Of a DNA stretch of 64,000 nucleotides, positions 15,986 to 24,765 are shown piece by piece. Within the stretch, counting starts at the first letter, position 1; every line of letters starts with the position of its first letter. Below the pieces are notes generated by a model. The model made no database searches and was not told the DNA's origin. It saw only the letters and a program-made list of their open reading frames with translations. A program made the position numbers and the translations under genes. Source of the DNA: Streptomyces sp. NBC_00237 (GTDB lineage: Bacteria > Actinomycetota > Actinomycetes > Streptomycetales > Streptomycetaceae); assembly GCF_026342435.1 (NCBI RefSeq), contig NZ_JAPEMT010000001.1:981993-1045992 (forward strand), in the 5' to 3' direction.

Positions 15986-17632
15986 TCAGCGGGCGTTGAG
16001 GACATTCGCGACGATCTTTCCCGCGGTCTCGCCGCCGTGACCGCCCGCCGTGACCATGGCCGCAGCCGACAGGTCGTCCGCGTACCCCGTGAACCAGCTG
16101 TTGGACTTGTCCTGGCCGCCGAGTTCCGCCGAACCGGTCTTCGCGCCCTTGTCGCCGCCGACCGAGGCCATCGCCCCGGCGGCCGTGCCGGAGGTGGCCG
16201 TCAGGCGCAGCAGGGACCGCATGCTCTGGACGGTCGAGCCCGAGAGCCTGCGGGGGGCGGTCGCGAAGTCGCGGTCGTCCAGGGACTTGGGGACGAGGTA
16301 GGGCTGCTGGAAGGAGCCCGTGGTCGCGGTCGAGATGACCGAGGCCATGTTGAGGGGGTTCATCTGGATCTTGCCCTGGCCGATGTAGTGCTCGGCCTCC
16401 AGGGCGCCGGAGGCGTCGGGGATGCTGCCGTCGCGGGTGTCGATGCCGGTCTGCCAGTTCAGGCCGATGCCGAAGACGTCGTGGGAGATCTTGGCGAGGC
16501 CGTTCGGCTCGACCTTGGTGGAGTCGTCGATGAGCTTGATGAAGGCCGTGTTGCACGAGCGGGCGAAACTCGTCGAGAAGGGCGTGCCGTCCGGCAGGTC
16601 GAAGTTCTTCAGGTTGGGGATGGTGCGGCCCTGCCAGGTGGCCGACTTCGGGCACTCGGCCGGCTTCGAGGGGGCGACCAGGCCCTGTTCCAGCAGCATC
16701 GACGTGGTGACGATCTTCATCGTGGAGCCGGGGGCCTCGCCGCCGCTGATCGCCGGGCTGAACGCCTGGGCCGGGTTGCTGGCGATGGCGCGGATCGCGC
16801 CGGTCTCGCGGTTCAGGGCGACGACCGAACCGCCCTCGTACCGCTTGACCGCCTTCTCGGCGGCCGCCTGGACGCCCGCGTCGAGGGTCGTCTTGAGCTC
16901 GCCGGGGACGCCCTTGGAGAGGGTGAGGAGCGTGCGGGAGGGCTGGTCGGCCTGGGCGGGCTCGATGAAGAGCTCGACGCCCGGCTTGCCGTCGGACTTC
17001 TCGCCGTACTTCTTGCGGAGCTGGTCCAGGACCGGGCCGAGGGAGGGGTAGTCCTCCTTGGTCAGCTCCTTGCCGTTGCGGTCGACGGCCTTGATGGGCG
17101 GCGTGGAGGCCGTGCCCGTCTTGAGCGTCTCGCCCTTCTTCAGCTCCGGGTGGATGACGCCGGGCTGCCAGTCGACGAGCGGGAGGCCGGTCTTCTCGCC
17201 GCGCACGACGGTGAGCGCGCTCGCGTACGAGAGGGGCTTGGCGGCGGCGCCGTCCGTGCCCACCTTGCCGGTGACGGTGAACGGGACCTTCGCGCCGACC
17301 GCCGTGCCGGGGGTGACCTTGAGGCCCGATATGTGGGCCTCCTCGGCGTACGCGGTCAGGACCGTGGTGGCGTCGACCGCGTTGTTGGTGAGCTGGGCGG
17401 CGGCTTCGGGGTCGGCCTTGGACCAGGCGGCGAAGAAGGCTTCGGAGGTGGTGCGGATCTCGTCGGGGGACGGGGGGCCGGAGGCGGCGGGGGCGCTCTG
17501 GCTCTGGGTTTTGTCCCCGGAGCCGGTGCTTCCGGTCAGGCCGTTGTACAGGTTGTAGCCGCCGTAGCCGACGCCGCCGGCGACCAGGACGAATGCGCCG
17601 CCGACGACGGCGACCTTGGCTCCGCTGCGCAT
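15986..17632 (-). CDS. Penicillin-binding protein (transpeptidase with NTF2-like MecA_N domain)
   Basis: A 548-residue class B-like penicillin-binding protein that cross-links peptidoglycan. One N-terminal membrane anchor (residues 6-30) is followed by an NTF2-like MecA_N domain (about 55-150), a dimerisation region, and the transpeptidase domain with STMK (303-306), SCN (359-361) and KTG (AKTGSAE near 490). The ATG at 17632 has GGGAGGGG eight bases upstream. The domain order is that of Streptomyces PBP2-like and MecA-like proteins, which often have low beta-lactam affinity; affinity cannot be told from sequence. Confidence 0.9.
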   Translation of the reverse strand: MRSGAKVAVVGGAFVLVAGGVGYGGYNLYNGLTGSTGSGDKTQSQSAPAASGPPSPDEIRTTSEAFFAAWSKADPEAAAQLTNNAVDATTVLTAYAEEAHISGLKVTPGTAVGAKVPFTVTGKVGTDGAAAKPLSYASALTVVRGEKTGLPLVDWQPGVIHPELKKGETLKTGTASTPPIKAVDRNGKELTKEDYPSLGPVLDQLRKKYGEKSDGKPGVELFIEPAQADQPSRTLLTLSKGVPGELKTTLDAGVQAAAEKAVKRYEGGSVVALNRETGAIRAIASNPAQAFSPAISGGEAPGSTMKIVTTSMLLEQGLVAPSKPAECPKSATWQGRTIPNLKNFDLPDGTPFSTSFARSCNTAFIKLIDDSTKVEPNGLAKISHDVFGIGLNWQTGIDTRDGSIPDASGALEAEHYIGQGKIQMNPLNMASVISTATTGSFQQPYLVPKSLDDRDFATAPRRLSGSTVQSMRSLLRLTATSGTAAGAMASVGGDKGAKTGSAELGGQDKSNSWFTGYADDLSAAAMVTAGGHGGETAGKIVANVLNAR

Positions 17633-17961
17633 GACGCAGTCCCCTCCCCAGGAGCTCGCCGGGCTCTTTGGTGCCCGGGAGTTATCGGGGAGTGACTCTA
17701 CGGGGTGGGGGTGACAGGAGCGATCGGTGTTATGCGACTGGTACGCGGGGCTTGGGGGGTCGGCGGGGCGGGCTTTCCGGGGGCGGGACCGGGCCGGGGG
17801 GTGGCCCAACCCCCTGCTGGGCGCGGCTCACTGGGCCTTTGGGCCCGCGGCCGGGTGTGCCTGGGGCGGGCACTCCGCCCCGCCCCTTGGCCTCACCCCT
17901 GCGGGCGCCAGAGTGTCTGACGTCACTGCCTGGGGGCTCCGCTCCCGCCCCCCCCGGAGGG

Positions 17962-18541
17962 GCATTTAGGGGCGCGGGCCTGTGCTCTCTGTGCGGCTCC
18001 GCCGAGCGTGCGCTCCCGGTTCCGCTGGGGCTCGCGTGAACGTGCCCCTTTAGGGGCGCGGGGAACTGCGCGCCCAGCCCCCACGCACCCGCACGTCTCC
18101 GGGACAGCCGCGCGGCGAGCGCTTTAGGTGAAGGGGTGGGGAGGGGCAGCCCGCCGCAGGCGCACCGGGGTGCGGCGTACCTGATGGCGGAGGTAAAGGC
18201 GGGCGGCACCGGTCCGACCCCCTCGCGAGGGGTGCGCCGGTAGCGGGGCTGGTCGGGGGTGCTCCGGGGTGGGCCCGGAGCGAGGGGGCCGCCCCCTTGC
18301 CCGCCCGTTCCGCCCCCGGGGGGCGGCCCCGCCGCCCAAGGGGACGAGGCAAGGCGGAGCCCAAGGGGGCTGGGGAAGCGGAGGGGCGGAGCCCAAGGGG
18401 GCGAGGCGGAAGCGGCGCGCAGGGGGCGAGGCGGGGCGGAGGTCGAGGGGGGTGGGCGGAGGCGGAGGCCGAGAGGGTTGGGTGGGGTGGAGCCCGCGGG
18501 GGTGGGCAAGGCTCCGCTGCCCGGAAGGAGGAGGGGGTGGG
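17962..18541 (-). repeat. Interspersed GC-rich element, copy B (type II)
   Basis: The reverse-orientation copy of the element, running from just behind the pmt stop (18542) down to about 17962. It shows the C-rich array, the conserved core (18250-18345 on the complement), a type II middle (CTTTAGGTGAAGGGGTGGGG at 18122 in + strand reading) and the terminal hairpin at about 18051-18078. Like the other copies it has the orientation of the gene it follows. The rest of the gap (17633-17961) is GC-rich and holds the PBP gene leader; I see no gene in it. Confidence 0.85.
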
Positions 18542-20305
18542 TTAGATCCAGGTGTCGAGCCACATGCGGTGGCGCCATTCGTCGATGGGGATCGTCGTGC
18601 CCGTGTAGATCGGCCAGAAGTAGATGAAGTTCCACACGATCAGGAGGACCAGGACCCCCGCCCCGATCGCCCCCACCGCCCGTCGGCGTTCGTCCGCGCC
18701 TGGACGCCCCAGCAGCGCCCCGACCAGCATCGCCACCGCCAGACACAGGAAGGGCACGAACACGACCGCGTAGAAGAAGAAGATCGTCCGTTCCTGGTAG
18801 AGGAACCACGGCAGCCACCCCGCCACCACCCCCGCCAGGATCGCCCCCGCCCGCCAGTCCCGCCGGAAGAACCAGCGCCACAGCACGTACAGCAGCGCGA
18901 AAGCCGCCGCCCACCACAGCAGCGGCGTCCCCAGCGCCAGCACCTCGCTCGCGCACTTCTCCGTCTCCGTGCGCGGGCAGCCGGAGAAGCCCGGCTTCGG
19001 GGATTCGTAGTAGTACGAGACGGGACGGCCGACCAGGATCCAGGACCAGGGGTTGGACTGGTAGGTGTGGCCCGAGGTCAGGCCGATGTGGAAGGTGTAG
19101 ACCTCGCTCTCGTAGTGCCACAGGCTCCGCAGCCACTCCGGCACCCACGTCATGTCGAACTGCGGGAGCGGGATCGGGCCGATGTGGTCAGGGGAGAGGC
19201 CCGCCCGGCCCTTCGCCCAGTCGCGGAAGTACCCCTTCGAGGTCAGGATCCAGCCGGTCCAGGACGCGACGTACGTGAGGACGGCGACCGGGACCGTCGA
19301 GACGAACGCCGGGAGGACGTCCCGCTTCAGGACCGCGACGTACGGGCGGCGCGCCCCCGCCGTGCGGCGCGCGGCCACGTCCCAGAGGACCGTCAGGAGG
19401 CAGAAGACGACCAGCGTGTAGAGGCCGCTCCACTTCGTCGCGAAGCCCAGGCCCAGGCAGAGGCCCGCGCCCACGCGCCACGGGCGCAGACCCAGCCGGA
19501 GTCCCGAGGCGACCTCGCAGGAGGGGCGCAGGATGCCGTCGGAGTCCACGGGCAGCGCGTTCGCCAGGCGCCGACGGCTGTGGTCGCGGTCGACGACCAG
19601 GCAGCCGAAGGCCGCCAGGACGAAGAACATCAGGACCTGGTCGAGGAGCGCGGTGCGGCTCATCACGAAGTGCAGGCCGTCGACGGCCAGGAGCAGCCCG
19701 GCGAGGCAGCCCAGGAAGGTGGAGCGGAAGAGGCGGCGGCCGATCCGGCAGAGGAGCAGGACGGAGAGGGTGCCGAGGACGGCGACCGCGAAGCGCCAGC
19801 CGAAGGGAGTGAGGCCGAAGAGCTGTTCGCCCCAGCCGATCAGCCATTTGCCGACCGGGGGGTGCACCACGTAGCCGGGGTCGGCGGGGATCGGGACCGC
19901 GTCGGGGTTGGCGAGTACCGACTTGTCGATGTCCTTGGGCCAACTGCCCTCGTAACCCTGGTGGACGAGGGCCCACGCGTCCTTCGCGTAGTACGTCTCG
20001 TCGAATATCACCGCCTTGGGGCTGCCGAGGTTCCAGAAGCGCATCAGCCCGGCGAGGAGGGTCACCAGGAGCGGACCGCCCCAGGGGGCCAGGCGCAGCA
20101 AGGCGTGGAAGAGGGCCGGGGGGATGTGCAGGAGCCGCCACAGGTGCGGGCGGTAGGGCATGACGGCGTACGGGGGGACCAGGCGTTCGCGCAGTCCGCT
20201 CGTCGTCCGGGGCACGTAGCCGAATCGGCGCAGCCTTCGCTGCCAGGAGGGCGGCTCCTCTTCAGGGGCCCGTCCGTGCTGGGCTGGGGGCGCAGTACTC
20301 GTCAC
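18542..20305 (-). CDS. pmt: Dolichyl-phosphate-mannose-type protein O-mannosyltransferase (PMT family)
   Basis: A 587-residue polytopic membrane glycosyltransferase (GT39) that transfers mannose from polyprenyl phosphate mannose to secreted proteins. The catalytic acidic pair is in FDETYYAKDAW (Asp-102, Glu-103) in the first external loop. A second conserved loop motif is VVHPPVGKW, and at least ten hydrophobic helices follow. The GTG at 20305 was chosen to give the hydrophilic cytoplasmic N-terminus normal for the family. It is divergent from rsmI across a tandem repeat. The collagen-like, RICIN and RpfB proteins of this window are plausible but untested substrates. Confidence 0.92.
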   Translation of the reverse strand: MTSTAPPAQHGRAPEEEPPSWQRRLRRFGYVPRTTSGLRERLVPPYAVMPYRPHLWRLLHIPPALFHALLRLAPWGGPLLVTLLAGLMRFWNLGSPKAVIFDETYYAKDAWALVHQGYEGSWPKDIDKSVLANPDAVPIPADPGYVVHPPVGKWLIGWGEQLFGLTPFGWRFAVAVLGTLSVLLLCRIGRRLFRSTFLGCLAGLLLAVDGLHFVMSRTALLDQVLMFFVLAAFGCLVVDRDHSRRRLANALPVDSDGILRPSCEVASGLRLGLRPWRVGAGLCLGLGFATKWSGLYTLVVFCLLTVLWDVAARRTAGARRPYVAVLKRDVLPAFVSTVPVAVLTYVASWTGWILTSKGYFRDWAKGRAGLSPDHIGPIPLPQFDMTWVPEWLRSLWHYESEVYTFHIGLTSGHTYQSNPWSWILVGRPVSYYYESPKPGFSGCPRTETEKCASEVLALGTPLLWWAAAFALLYVLWRWFFRRDWRAGAILAGVVAGWLPWFLYQERTIFFFYAVVFVPFLCLAVAMLVGALLGRPGADERRRAVGAIGAGVLVLLIVWNFIYFWPIYTGTTIPIDEWRHRMWLDTWI

Positions 20306-20355
20306 CGCGCCATCGTAGGGAACGAGGCTGTGCGCGTCGCCCGTCAGGGCTGGGG

Positions 20356-20510
20356 ATGTCGGCCGTCGGGGCACGGGGGCGGTCCGGGGATGTCGGCCGT
20401 CGGGGCACGGGGGCGGCCCGGGGGTGTCGCCCGTCGTGGCACCGGGGCGGCCCGGGGTGTCGCCCGCCGTGGCACCGGGGCGGTCCCGGGGGATGTCGGC
20501 CGTCGGCCCT
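20356..20510. repeat. 34-bp tandem repeat, about 4.5 units, in the pmt-rsmI divergent region
   Basis: Units beginning ATGTCGGCCGTCGGGGCACG start at 20356, 20390, 20424, 20457 and 20493 (periods 34, 34, 33, 36). The third and fourth are diverged. There are no unique spacers, so it is a minisatellite and not a CRISPR array. It occupies the space where both divergent promoters should be. Confidence 0.85.
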
Positions 20511-20524
20511 GGGAGGATGGGGGG

Positions 20525-21442
20525 GTGACTGGATCGACTGCACCCACCGTGACCGCCGCCGGAGTCCTCGTACTCGCCGGGACGCCCATCGGCGACGTCT
20601 CCGACGCCCCGCCCCGGCTGGCGAAGGAGCTGGAGGCCGCCGACGTGATCGCCGCCGAGGACACGCGGCGGCTGCGGCGGCTGACGCAGGCGCTCGGGGT
20701 GTTCACCACGGGGCGTGTCGTCTCGTACTTCGAGGGCAACGAGACCGCGCGGACGCCCGAGCTGGTCGAGGCGCTGGAGGGCGGCGCGCGGGTGCTGCTC
20801 GTGACCGACGCCGGGATGCCCTCCGTGTCCGACCCGGGGTACCGGCTGGTCGCGGCGGCCGTCGAGAAGGACCTGAAGATCACGGCGGTGCCGGGACCCT
20901 CCGCCGTGCTGACCGCGCTGGCGCTGTCCGGGCTGCCGGTGGACCGGTTCTGTTTCGAGGGGTTCCTGCCGAGGAAGGCCGGGGAGCGGCTCGGCAAGCT
21001 GCGCGAGGTCGCCGATGAGCGGCGGACCCTCGTGTACTTCGAGGCGCCGCACCGGCTCGACGACACCCTCGCCGCCATGGCCGAGGTGTTCGGCGAGGAG
21101 CGGCGGGCGGCGGTGTGCCGCGAACTGACCAAGACGTACGAAGAGGTCAAGCGGGGGCCGCTCAAGGCGCTCGCCGAGTGGGCGGCGGAAGGCGTGCGCG
21201 GCGAGATCACCGTCGTGGTCGAGGGGGCCCCGGAGGCCGGGCCCGCAGAGCTGGACGCCGATGAGCTGGTGCGGCGGGTGCAGGTGCGCGAGGAGGCGGG
21301 GGAGCGGCGCAAGGAGGCCATCGCCGCTGTCGCGGCCGAGGCGGGGCTTCCCAAGCGGGAGGTGTTCGATGCCGTCGTCGCGGCAAAGAATGCGGCTCGG
21401 GCGGGGGCGGCAGGGGCGGGCGCAGGTAAAGGAGCTTCTTGA
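20525..21442 (+). CDS. rsmI: 16S rRNA (cytidine1402-2'-O)-methyltransferase
   Basis: A 305-residue tetrapyrrole-methylase-fold enzyme that methylates the ribose of C1402 in 16S rRNA. Family motifs are LAGTPIGDVSDAPPR at the N-terminus (Streptomyces form of the GxPIGN motif), EDTRRLRRL, VTDAGMPSVSDPGYRL and AVPGPSAVLTALALSGLP, with a C-terminal Lys-rich helical extension. The GTG at 20525 follows GGGAGGATGG. The gene begins directly after the 34-bp tandem repeat. Confidence 0.93.
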   Translation: MTGSTAPTVTAAGVLVLAGTPIGDVSDAPPRLAKELEAADVIAAEDTRRLRRLTQALGVFTTGRVVSYFEGNETARTPELVEALEGGARVLLVTDAGMPSVSDPGYRLVAAAVEKDLKITAVPGPSAVLTALALSGLPVDRFCFEGFLPRKAGERLGKLREVADERRTLVYFEAPHRLDDTLAAMAEVFGEERRAAVCRELTKTYEEVKRGPLKALAEWAAEGVRGEITVVVEGAPEAGPAELDADELVRRVQVREEAGERRKEAIAAVAAEAGLPKREVFDAVVAAKNAARAGAAGAGAGKGAS

Positions 21443-21468
21443 AAAGCAAAGCGAATCCCGTGTATAAC
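21439..21468 (+). promoter_or_regulatory. HrdB-type promoter
   Basis: TTGAAA (21439-21444), an 18-base spacer, then TATAAC (21463-21468), in an unusually AT-rich patch. It starts at the rsmI stop and would drive the zinc-ribbon gene at 21573. Confidence 0.65.
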
Positions 21469-21572
21469 CCAACTTTCTTGGGCGCTCGTCAAATACTCCC
21501 CACGGTTTGACAGGTCTGTCGCGCTTCCGCCCGAAAAGGCGTCCACTGGATGGTGAGTGGAAAGGAGCTGGC

Positions 21573-21998
21573 ATGAGCGAGATCGCGCAGAGCGCAGCCG
21601 GCAGCATCACGGCTCAGGGCACGACGCAGGGCACGGTTCAGGAGGCGTACGCCTTCGCGTGCATGAAGTGCGGCCACGGCTGGGAGCAGGCGTACGAGAT
21701 AGAGCACCACACGGACGGCTCCGGTCGCCCCTTCGTCGTGTACCGCGCGAACGGCGAGCGCGTGCCCTCCCCGCTGTCCCGCCCCTCCTGCCTCAACTGC
21801 GGCGGCACCGTCGTGCGCATCATGCGGTCCGGCCAGGTGTCGACCATCCAGCAGCTCCAGCGGCGCAACGCCGAGACCGTCTCCGCCGCGGGCCCCGTCC
21901 CGGCCGAGGCGGAGGGCGCGAGCGTGCCCCGGGCGCGCGAGCCGCACCACTGGCACCTCTCGGACCTGCTGCATCCCTTCCACCGCAAGCAGCAGTAA
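21573..21998 (+). CDS. Zinc-ribbon-like hypothetical protein
   Basis: A 141-residue soluble protein with two CxxC knuckles, CMKC (about residue 30) and CLNC (about 75), which together could bind one zinc. Between them lies a beta-rich segment (RPFVVYRANGERVPSP). The C-terminal third is low in complexity and ends HHWHLSDLLHPFHRKQQ. The ATG at 21573 has AAAGGAG upstream and a clear promoter at 21439-21468, so it is its own transcription unit. Function is not recognised. Confidence 0.75.
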   Translation: MSEIAQSAAGSITAQGTTQGTVQEAYAFACMKCGHGWEQAYEIEHHTDGSGRPFVVYRANGERVPSPLSRPSCLNCGGTVVRIMRSGQVSTIQQLQRRNAETVSAAGPVPAEAEGASVPRAREPHHWHLSDLLHPFHRKQQ

Positions 21999-22091
21999 CC
22001 AGGAGGAGGCAGGAAGGGGCGGTAGGAGGCCAGCGGCAGGCAGGAGGAGCGGCCGGGCGGGGCGCGGGCGCGCTTTCGTAGGATCGACCGC

Positions 22092-23024
22092 ATGAGCCCG
22101 AGCCCCGCCCCCGGCGGAAAGAACGCCGACAAGAACGCCGCGCCGCCCGCGCCCGAGCCCCTTCGCGTGCCGGTCGCCGACTCGCACACCCACCTGGACA
22201 TGCAGGACACCACCGTCGAGCAGGCCCTCGCCACGGCCGCCTCGGTCGGGGTGACGACCCTGGTGCAGGTGGGCTGCGACGTGAAGGGCTCCCAGTGGGC
22301 CGCCGAGACGGCGGCGGCGTACGACAGCGTCCACGCGGCCGTCGCGCTGCACCCCAACGAAGCTCCCAGGATCGTCCTCGGCACACCTCCCTCTGGGGGG
22401 CAAGCCCCCCAGACCCCCCGCGCCGGCTGGTCCCGGCAGGGGGCCAGGCCCGGAGGCGGGGATTCCGCCCTGGACGACGCGCTCGCCGAGATCGACCGGC
22501 TGGCCGCCCTCCCGCACGTCCTCGGCGTCGGCGAGACCGGCCTCGACTTCTTCCGTACGGGACCGGAGGGCATGGCGGCGCAGGAGCGGTCCTTCCGCGC
22601 CCACATCGAGATCGCCAAGCGGCACGGCAAGGCCCTCGTCATCCACGACCGGGACGCCCACGCGGACGTCCTGCGGGTGCTGGAGGAGGAGGGCGCGCCC
22701 GAGCGGACCGTCTTCCACTGCTACTCCGGCGACGCCGAGATGGCGGCGGTGTGCGTCGAGAAGGGCTACTTCCTGTCCTTCGCCGGGACGGTCACCTTCA
22801 AGAACGCCCAGCCGCTGCGGGACGCCCTCTCCGTGGCCCCGATGGAGCTGGTGCTGGTCGAGACCGACGCACCCTTCCTGACTCCGGCCCCGTACCGGGG
22901 GCGGCCCAACGCCCCGTACCTCATCCCGATCACCGTGCGGGCGATGGCCGCCGTCAAGGGCGTCGACGAGGACGTCATGGCCGGTGCCATCGCCGCCAAC
23001 ACGGCACGCGCGTTCGGCTACTGA
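22092..23024 (+). CDS. TatD-family metal-dependent DNase/hydrolase with repeat-derived insertion
   Basis: A 310-residue TIM-barrel hydrolase of the TatD family (3'-5' nuclease and related activities). Metal ligands are visible in DSHTHLD (about residues 30-36), GETGLDFF, VIHDRDAH, FHCYSG and VETDAPFLTP. Between HPNEAPR and LDDALAEIDRL, where the family has a direct connection, about 30 residues (RIVLGTPPSGGQAPQTPR and following) are inserted; they come from a GC-rich stretch with the palindrome at 22393-22412. The insertion keeps frame, and all catalytic motifs are intact. Confidence 0.88.
   Translation: MSPSPAPGGKNADKNAAPPAPEPLRVPVADSHTHLDMQDTTVEQALATAASVGVTTLVQVGCDVKGSQWAAETAAAYDSVHAAVALHPNEAPRIVLGTPPSGGQAPQTPRAGWSRQGARPGGGDSALDDALAEIDRLAALPHVLGVGETGLDFFRTGPEGMAAQERSFRAHIEIAKRHGKALVIHDRDAHADVLRVLEEEGAPERTVFHCYSGDAEMAAVCVEKGYFLSFAGTVTFKNAQPLRDALSVAPMELVLVETDAPFLTPAPYRGRPNAPYLIPITVRAMAAVKGVDEDVMAGAIAANTARAFGY
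22393..22412. repeat. 9-bp-arm palindrome inside tatD
   Basis: CTGGGGGGC (22393-22401), AA, GCCCCCCAG (22404-22412). It marks a segment that is usually intergenic in streptomycetes but here is translated as part of TatD. Confidence 0.75.
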
Positions 23025-23085
23025 GCCGAAGCCCCGGCGGGTTCGCACGGGAGTTCGTCGCGCAACCCTGCGTAGCCGCGTCGCT

Positions 23086-23144
23086 TTGGAGAGTGACGAT
23101 CGCTCCGCTAGTGTCCCGGCCCGCAGCACTGGCAGCCGGGACAC
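23086..23144 (+). promoter_or_regulatory. Putative rpfB promoter overlapped by an inverted repeat
   Basis: TTGGAG (23086-23091), 17 bases, TAGTGT (23109-23114) is a plausible promoter for the Rpf gene at 23186. An inverted repeat GTGTCCCGGC (23111-23120) / GCCGGGACAC (23135-23144) overlaps its -10 box and expected start site, so it could be an operator; it could instead be the tatD terminator. Confidence 0.45.
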
Positions 23145-23185
23145 CGGCCTGTCTGTCGGGCGGAATCGGGCGGACCGGGAGCGAC

Positions 23186-24760
23186 GTGAGCAATACGCAG
23201 GGTGGTGCGCTGTCGTACGAGGCGCAGGCGGAGGCGGAGGCGCAGGGGCAGTACGGGGCGTCGTACGAGCCGCAGGTGCAGACGCAGGCGCAGGCGTACG
23301 GGTATGACGCCGGGGGCGGGTACGGGGGCGGTGCCGCGCCGTACGAGGGGTACGGCGGGCAGGAGCTCTACGGGAGTGGGGGCGGGGCCGTCGGGACGGC
23401 CGTGCAGGACCCGTACGAGGGGCACGAAGGGGCGCAGACCTCGTACGACGCGCAGGCTCCGTACGGGACCGAGCCCGAGCCCGATCTGTACGACCTCACG
23501 CCGCCGCTCTCCGGCGAGCCCCTCCTGCCCCGCCAGCACCCCGTCTCCGCCGTGCTCCGGTCGGCCGGGCCCGGCGGCCCGGAAGGGCCCGAGGGCGACG
23601 GCCGGGGCGGCGACGGGCGGCGCGCGGCCCGGCGCCGCAAGGGCGGTGCGGGGGCCGCGTCCGGGGGCGAGAGGCCCGACACCCTCCGCAAGCTCGTGCC
23701 GCAGGCGCTGGTCGTGGCGTTCCTGGCGGGCGGCACCTCCGCCTTCGTCGCCAACGACAAGGCCATCGAGCTGAGCGTCGACGGCGCGCCCCGCACCCTG
23801 CACACCTTCGCCGACGACGTCACGGAGCTGTTGGAGAAGGAGGGGGTGCACATCGGCGAGCACGACTTGGTGGCCCCGGGGCCCGGCCAGGCGCTCGCGA
23901 GCGGCGACGAGGTCGTGGTGCGGTACGGGCGGCCGGTCGTCCTGACGCTGGACGGCCAGCGGCGCCAGGTGTGGACGACCGCCCAGACGGTCGACGGGGC
24001 GCTGAAGCAGTTCGGCGTGCGGGCGGAGGGCGCGTACCTGTCGGCGTCCCGGTCGTCCGCGATCGGGCGCAAGGGGCTGGCGCTGGACGTCCGTACGGAA
24101 CGGACCCTGACGGTGATGGCCGACGGGCGCGAGCACACCATCCGGACGAACGCGGCGACCGTCGAGGACGCCGTCGGCGAGGCCGGGATCACGCTGGGTG
24201 CGGAGGACACCACGTCCGTGCCCATGGACAGCTTCCCGCGCGACGGGCAGACGGTCACGGTCATGCGGATCACCGGGAGCCGGGAGGTCCGCGAGGAACC
24301 CATCGACTTCAGGGTCATCCGGAAGGAGGACCCGACCGTCTTCAAGGGGACGGAGGAGATCGAGCGGGCCGGGGTGAAGGGGGCGCGCAGGGTCACGTAC
24401 GTACTGAGGACGGTCAACGGGGTCAAGCAGAAGCCGAAGAAGTTCTCGGAGGAGGTGGCCCGGGAGCCCGTGAACCAGGTGGTCCGGGTGGGGACCAAGC
24501 CGATGCCGACGTCGGTGTCGGGGGCGGACGGGCTCAACTGGGACGGTCTGGCGCAGTGCGAGTCGGGCGGTCGGGCGAACGTCACGGACCCGTCGGGGAC
24601 GTACGGGGGGCTCTACCAGTTCGACCGCCAGACCTGGCAGTCGCTGGGCGGGACGGGGGCGGCCCATGAGGCTCCGGCCGCCGAACAGACCTTCCGCGCG
24701 AAGAAGCTCTACGTCCAACGGGGGGCCAGCCCTTGGCCCCACTGCGGCCGCAAACTCTAG
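23186..24760 (+). CDS. rpfB: Resuscitation-promoting factor, RpfB type
   Basis: A 524-residue peptidoglycan hydrolase. The order is a Tyr/Gly/Gln-rich cytoplasmic region (1-135), a basic stretch, one membrane helix (about 175-190, LVVAFLAGGTSAFVA), three DUF348 (YabE) repeats starting near KAIELSVDG, RPVVLTLDG and RTLTVMADG, a G5 domain (EPIDFRVIRKED ... VNQVVRVG), and a C-terminal Rpf transglycosylase-like domain with catalytic Glu in LAQCESGGRANV. The GTG at 23186 has GGGAG upstream. The neighbours tatD, rsmA and ispE are the usual actinobacterial context for rpfB. It should help to restart growth of dormant cells or spores. Confidence 0.92.
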   Translation: MSNTQGGALSYEAQAEAEAQGQYGASYEPQVQTQAQAYGYDAGGGYGGGAAPYEGYGGQELYGSGGGAVGTAVQDPYEGHEGAQTSYDAQAPYGTEPEPDLYDLTPPLSGEPLLPRQHPVSAVLRSAGPGGPEGPEGDGRGGDGRRAARRRKGGAGAASGGERPDTLRKLVPQALVVAFLAGGTSAFVANDKAIELSVDGAPRTLHTFADDVTELLEKEGVHIGEHDLVAPGPGQALASGDEVVVRYGRPVVLTLDGQRRQVWTTAQTVDGALKQFGVRAEGAYLSASRSSAIGRKGLALDVRTERTLTVMADGREHTIRTNAATVEDAVGEAGITLGAEDTTSVPMDSFPRDGQTVTVMRITGSREVREEPIDFRVIRKEDPTVFKGTEEIERAGVKGARRVTYVLRTVNGVKQKPKKFSEEVAREPVNQVVRVGTKPMPTSVSGADGLNWDGLAQCESGGRANVTDPSGTYGGLYQFDRQTWQSLGGTGAAHEAPAAEQTFRAKKLYVQRGASPWPHCGRKL

Positions 24761-24765
24761 CGCCC

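Noticed and set aside
20356..20510. Possible CRISPR array
   Set aside because: Units are contiguous with no unique spacers and no cas genes are nearby; it is a minisatellite.
23025..23185. Possible c-di-AMP (ydaO-type) riboswitch before the rpf gene
   Set aside because: The leader is only about 65 bases after the predicted start and lacks the long structured region; only a simple inverted repeat is present.
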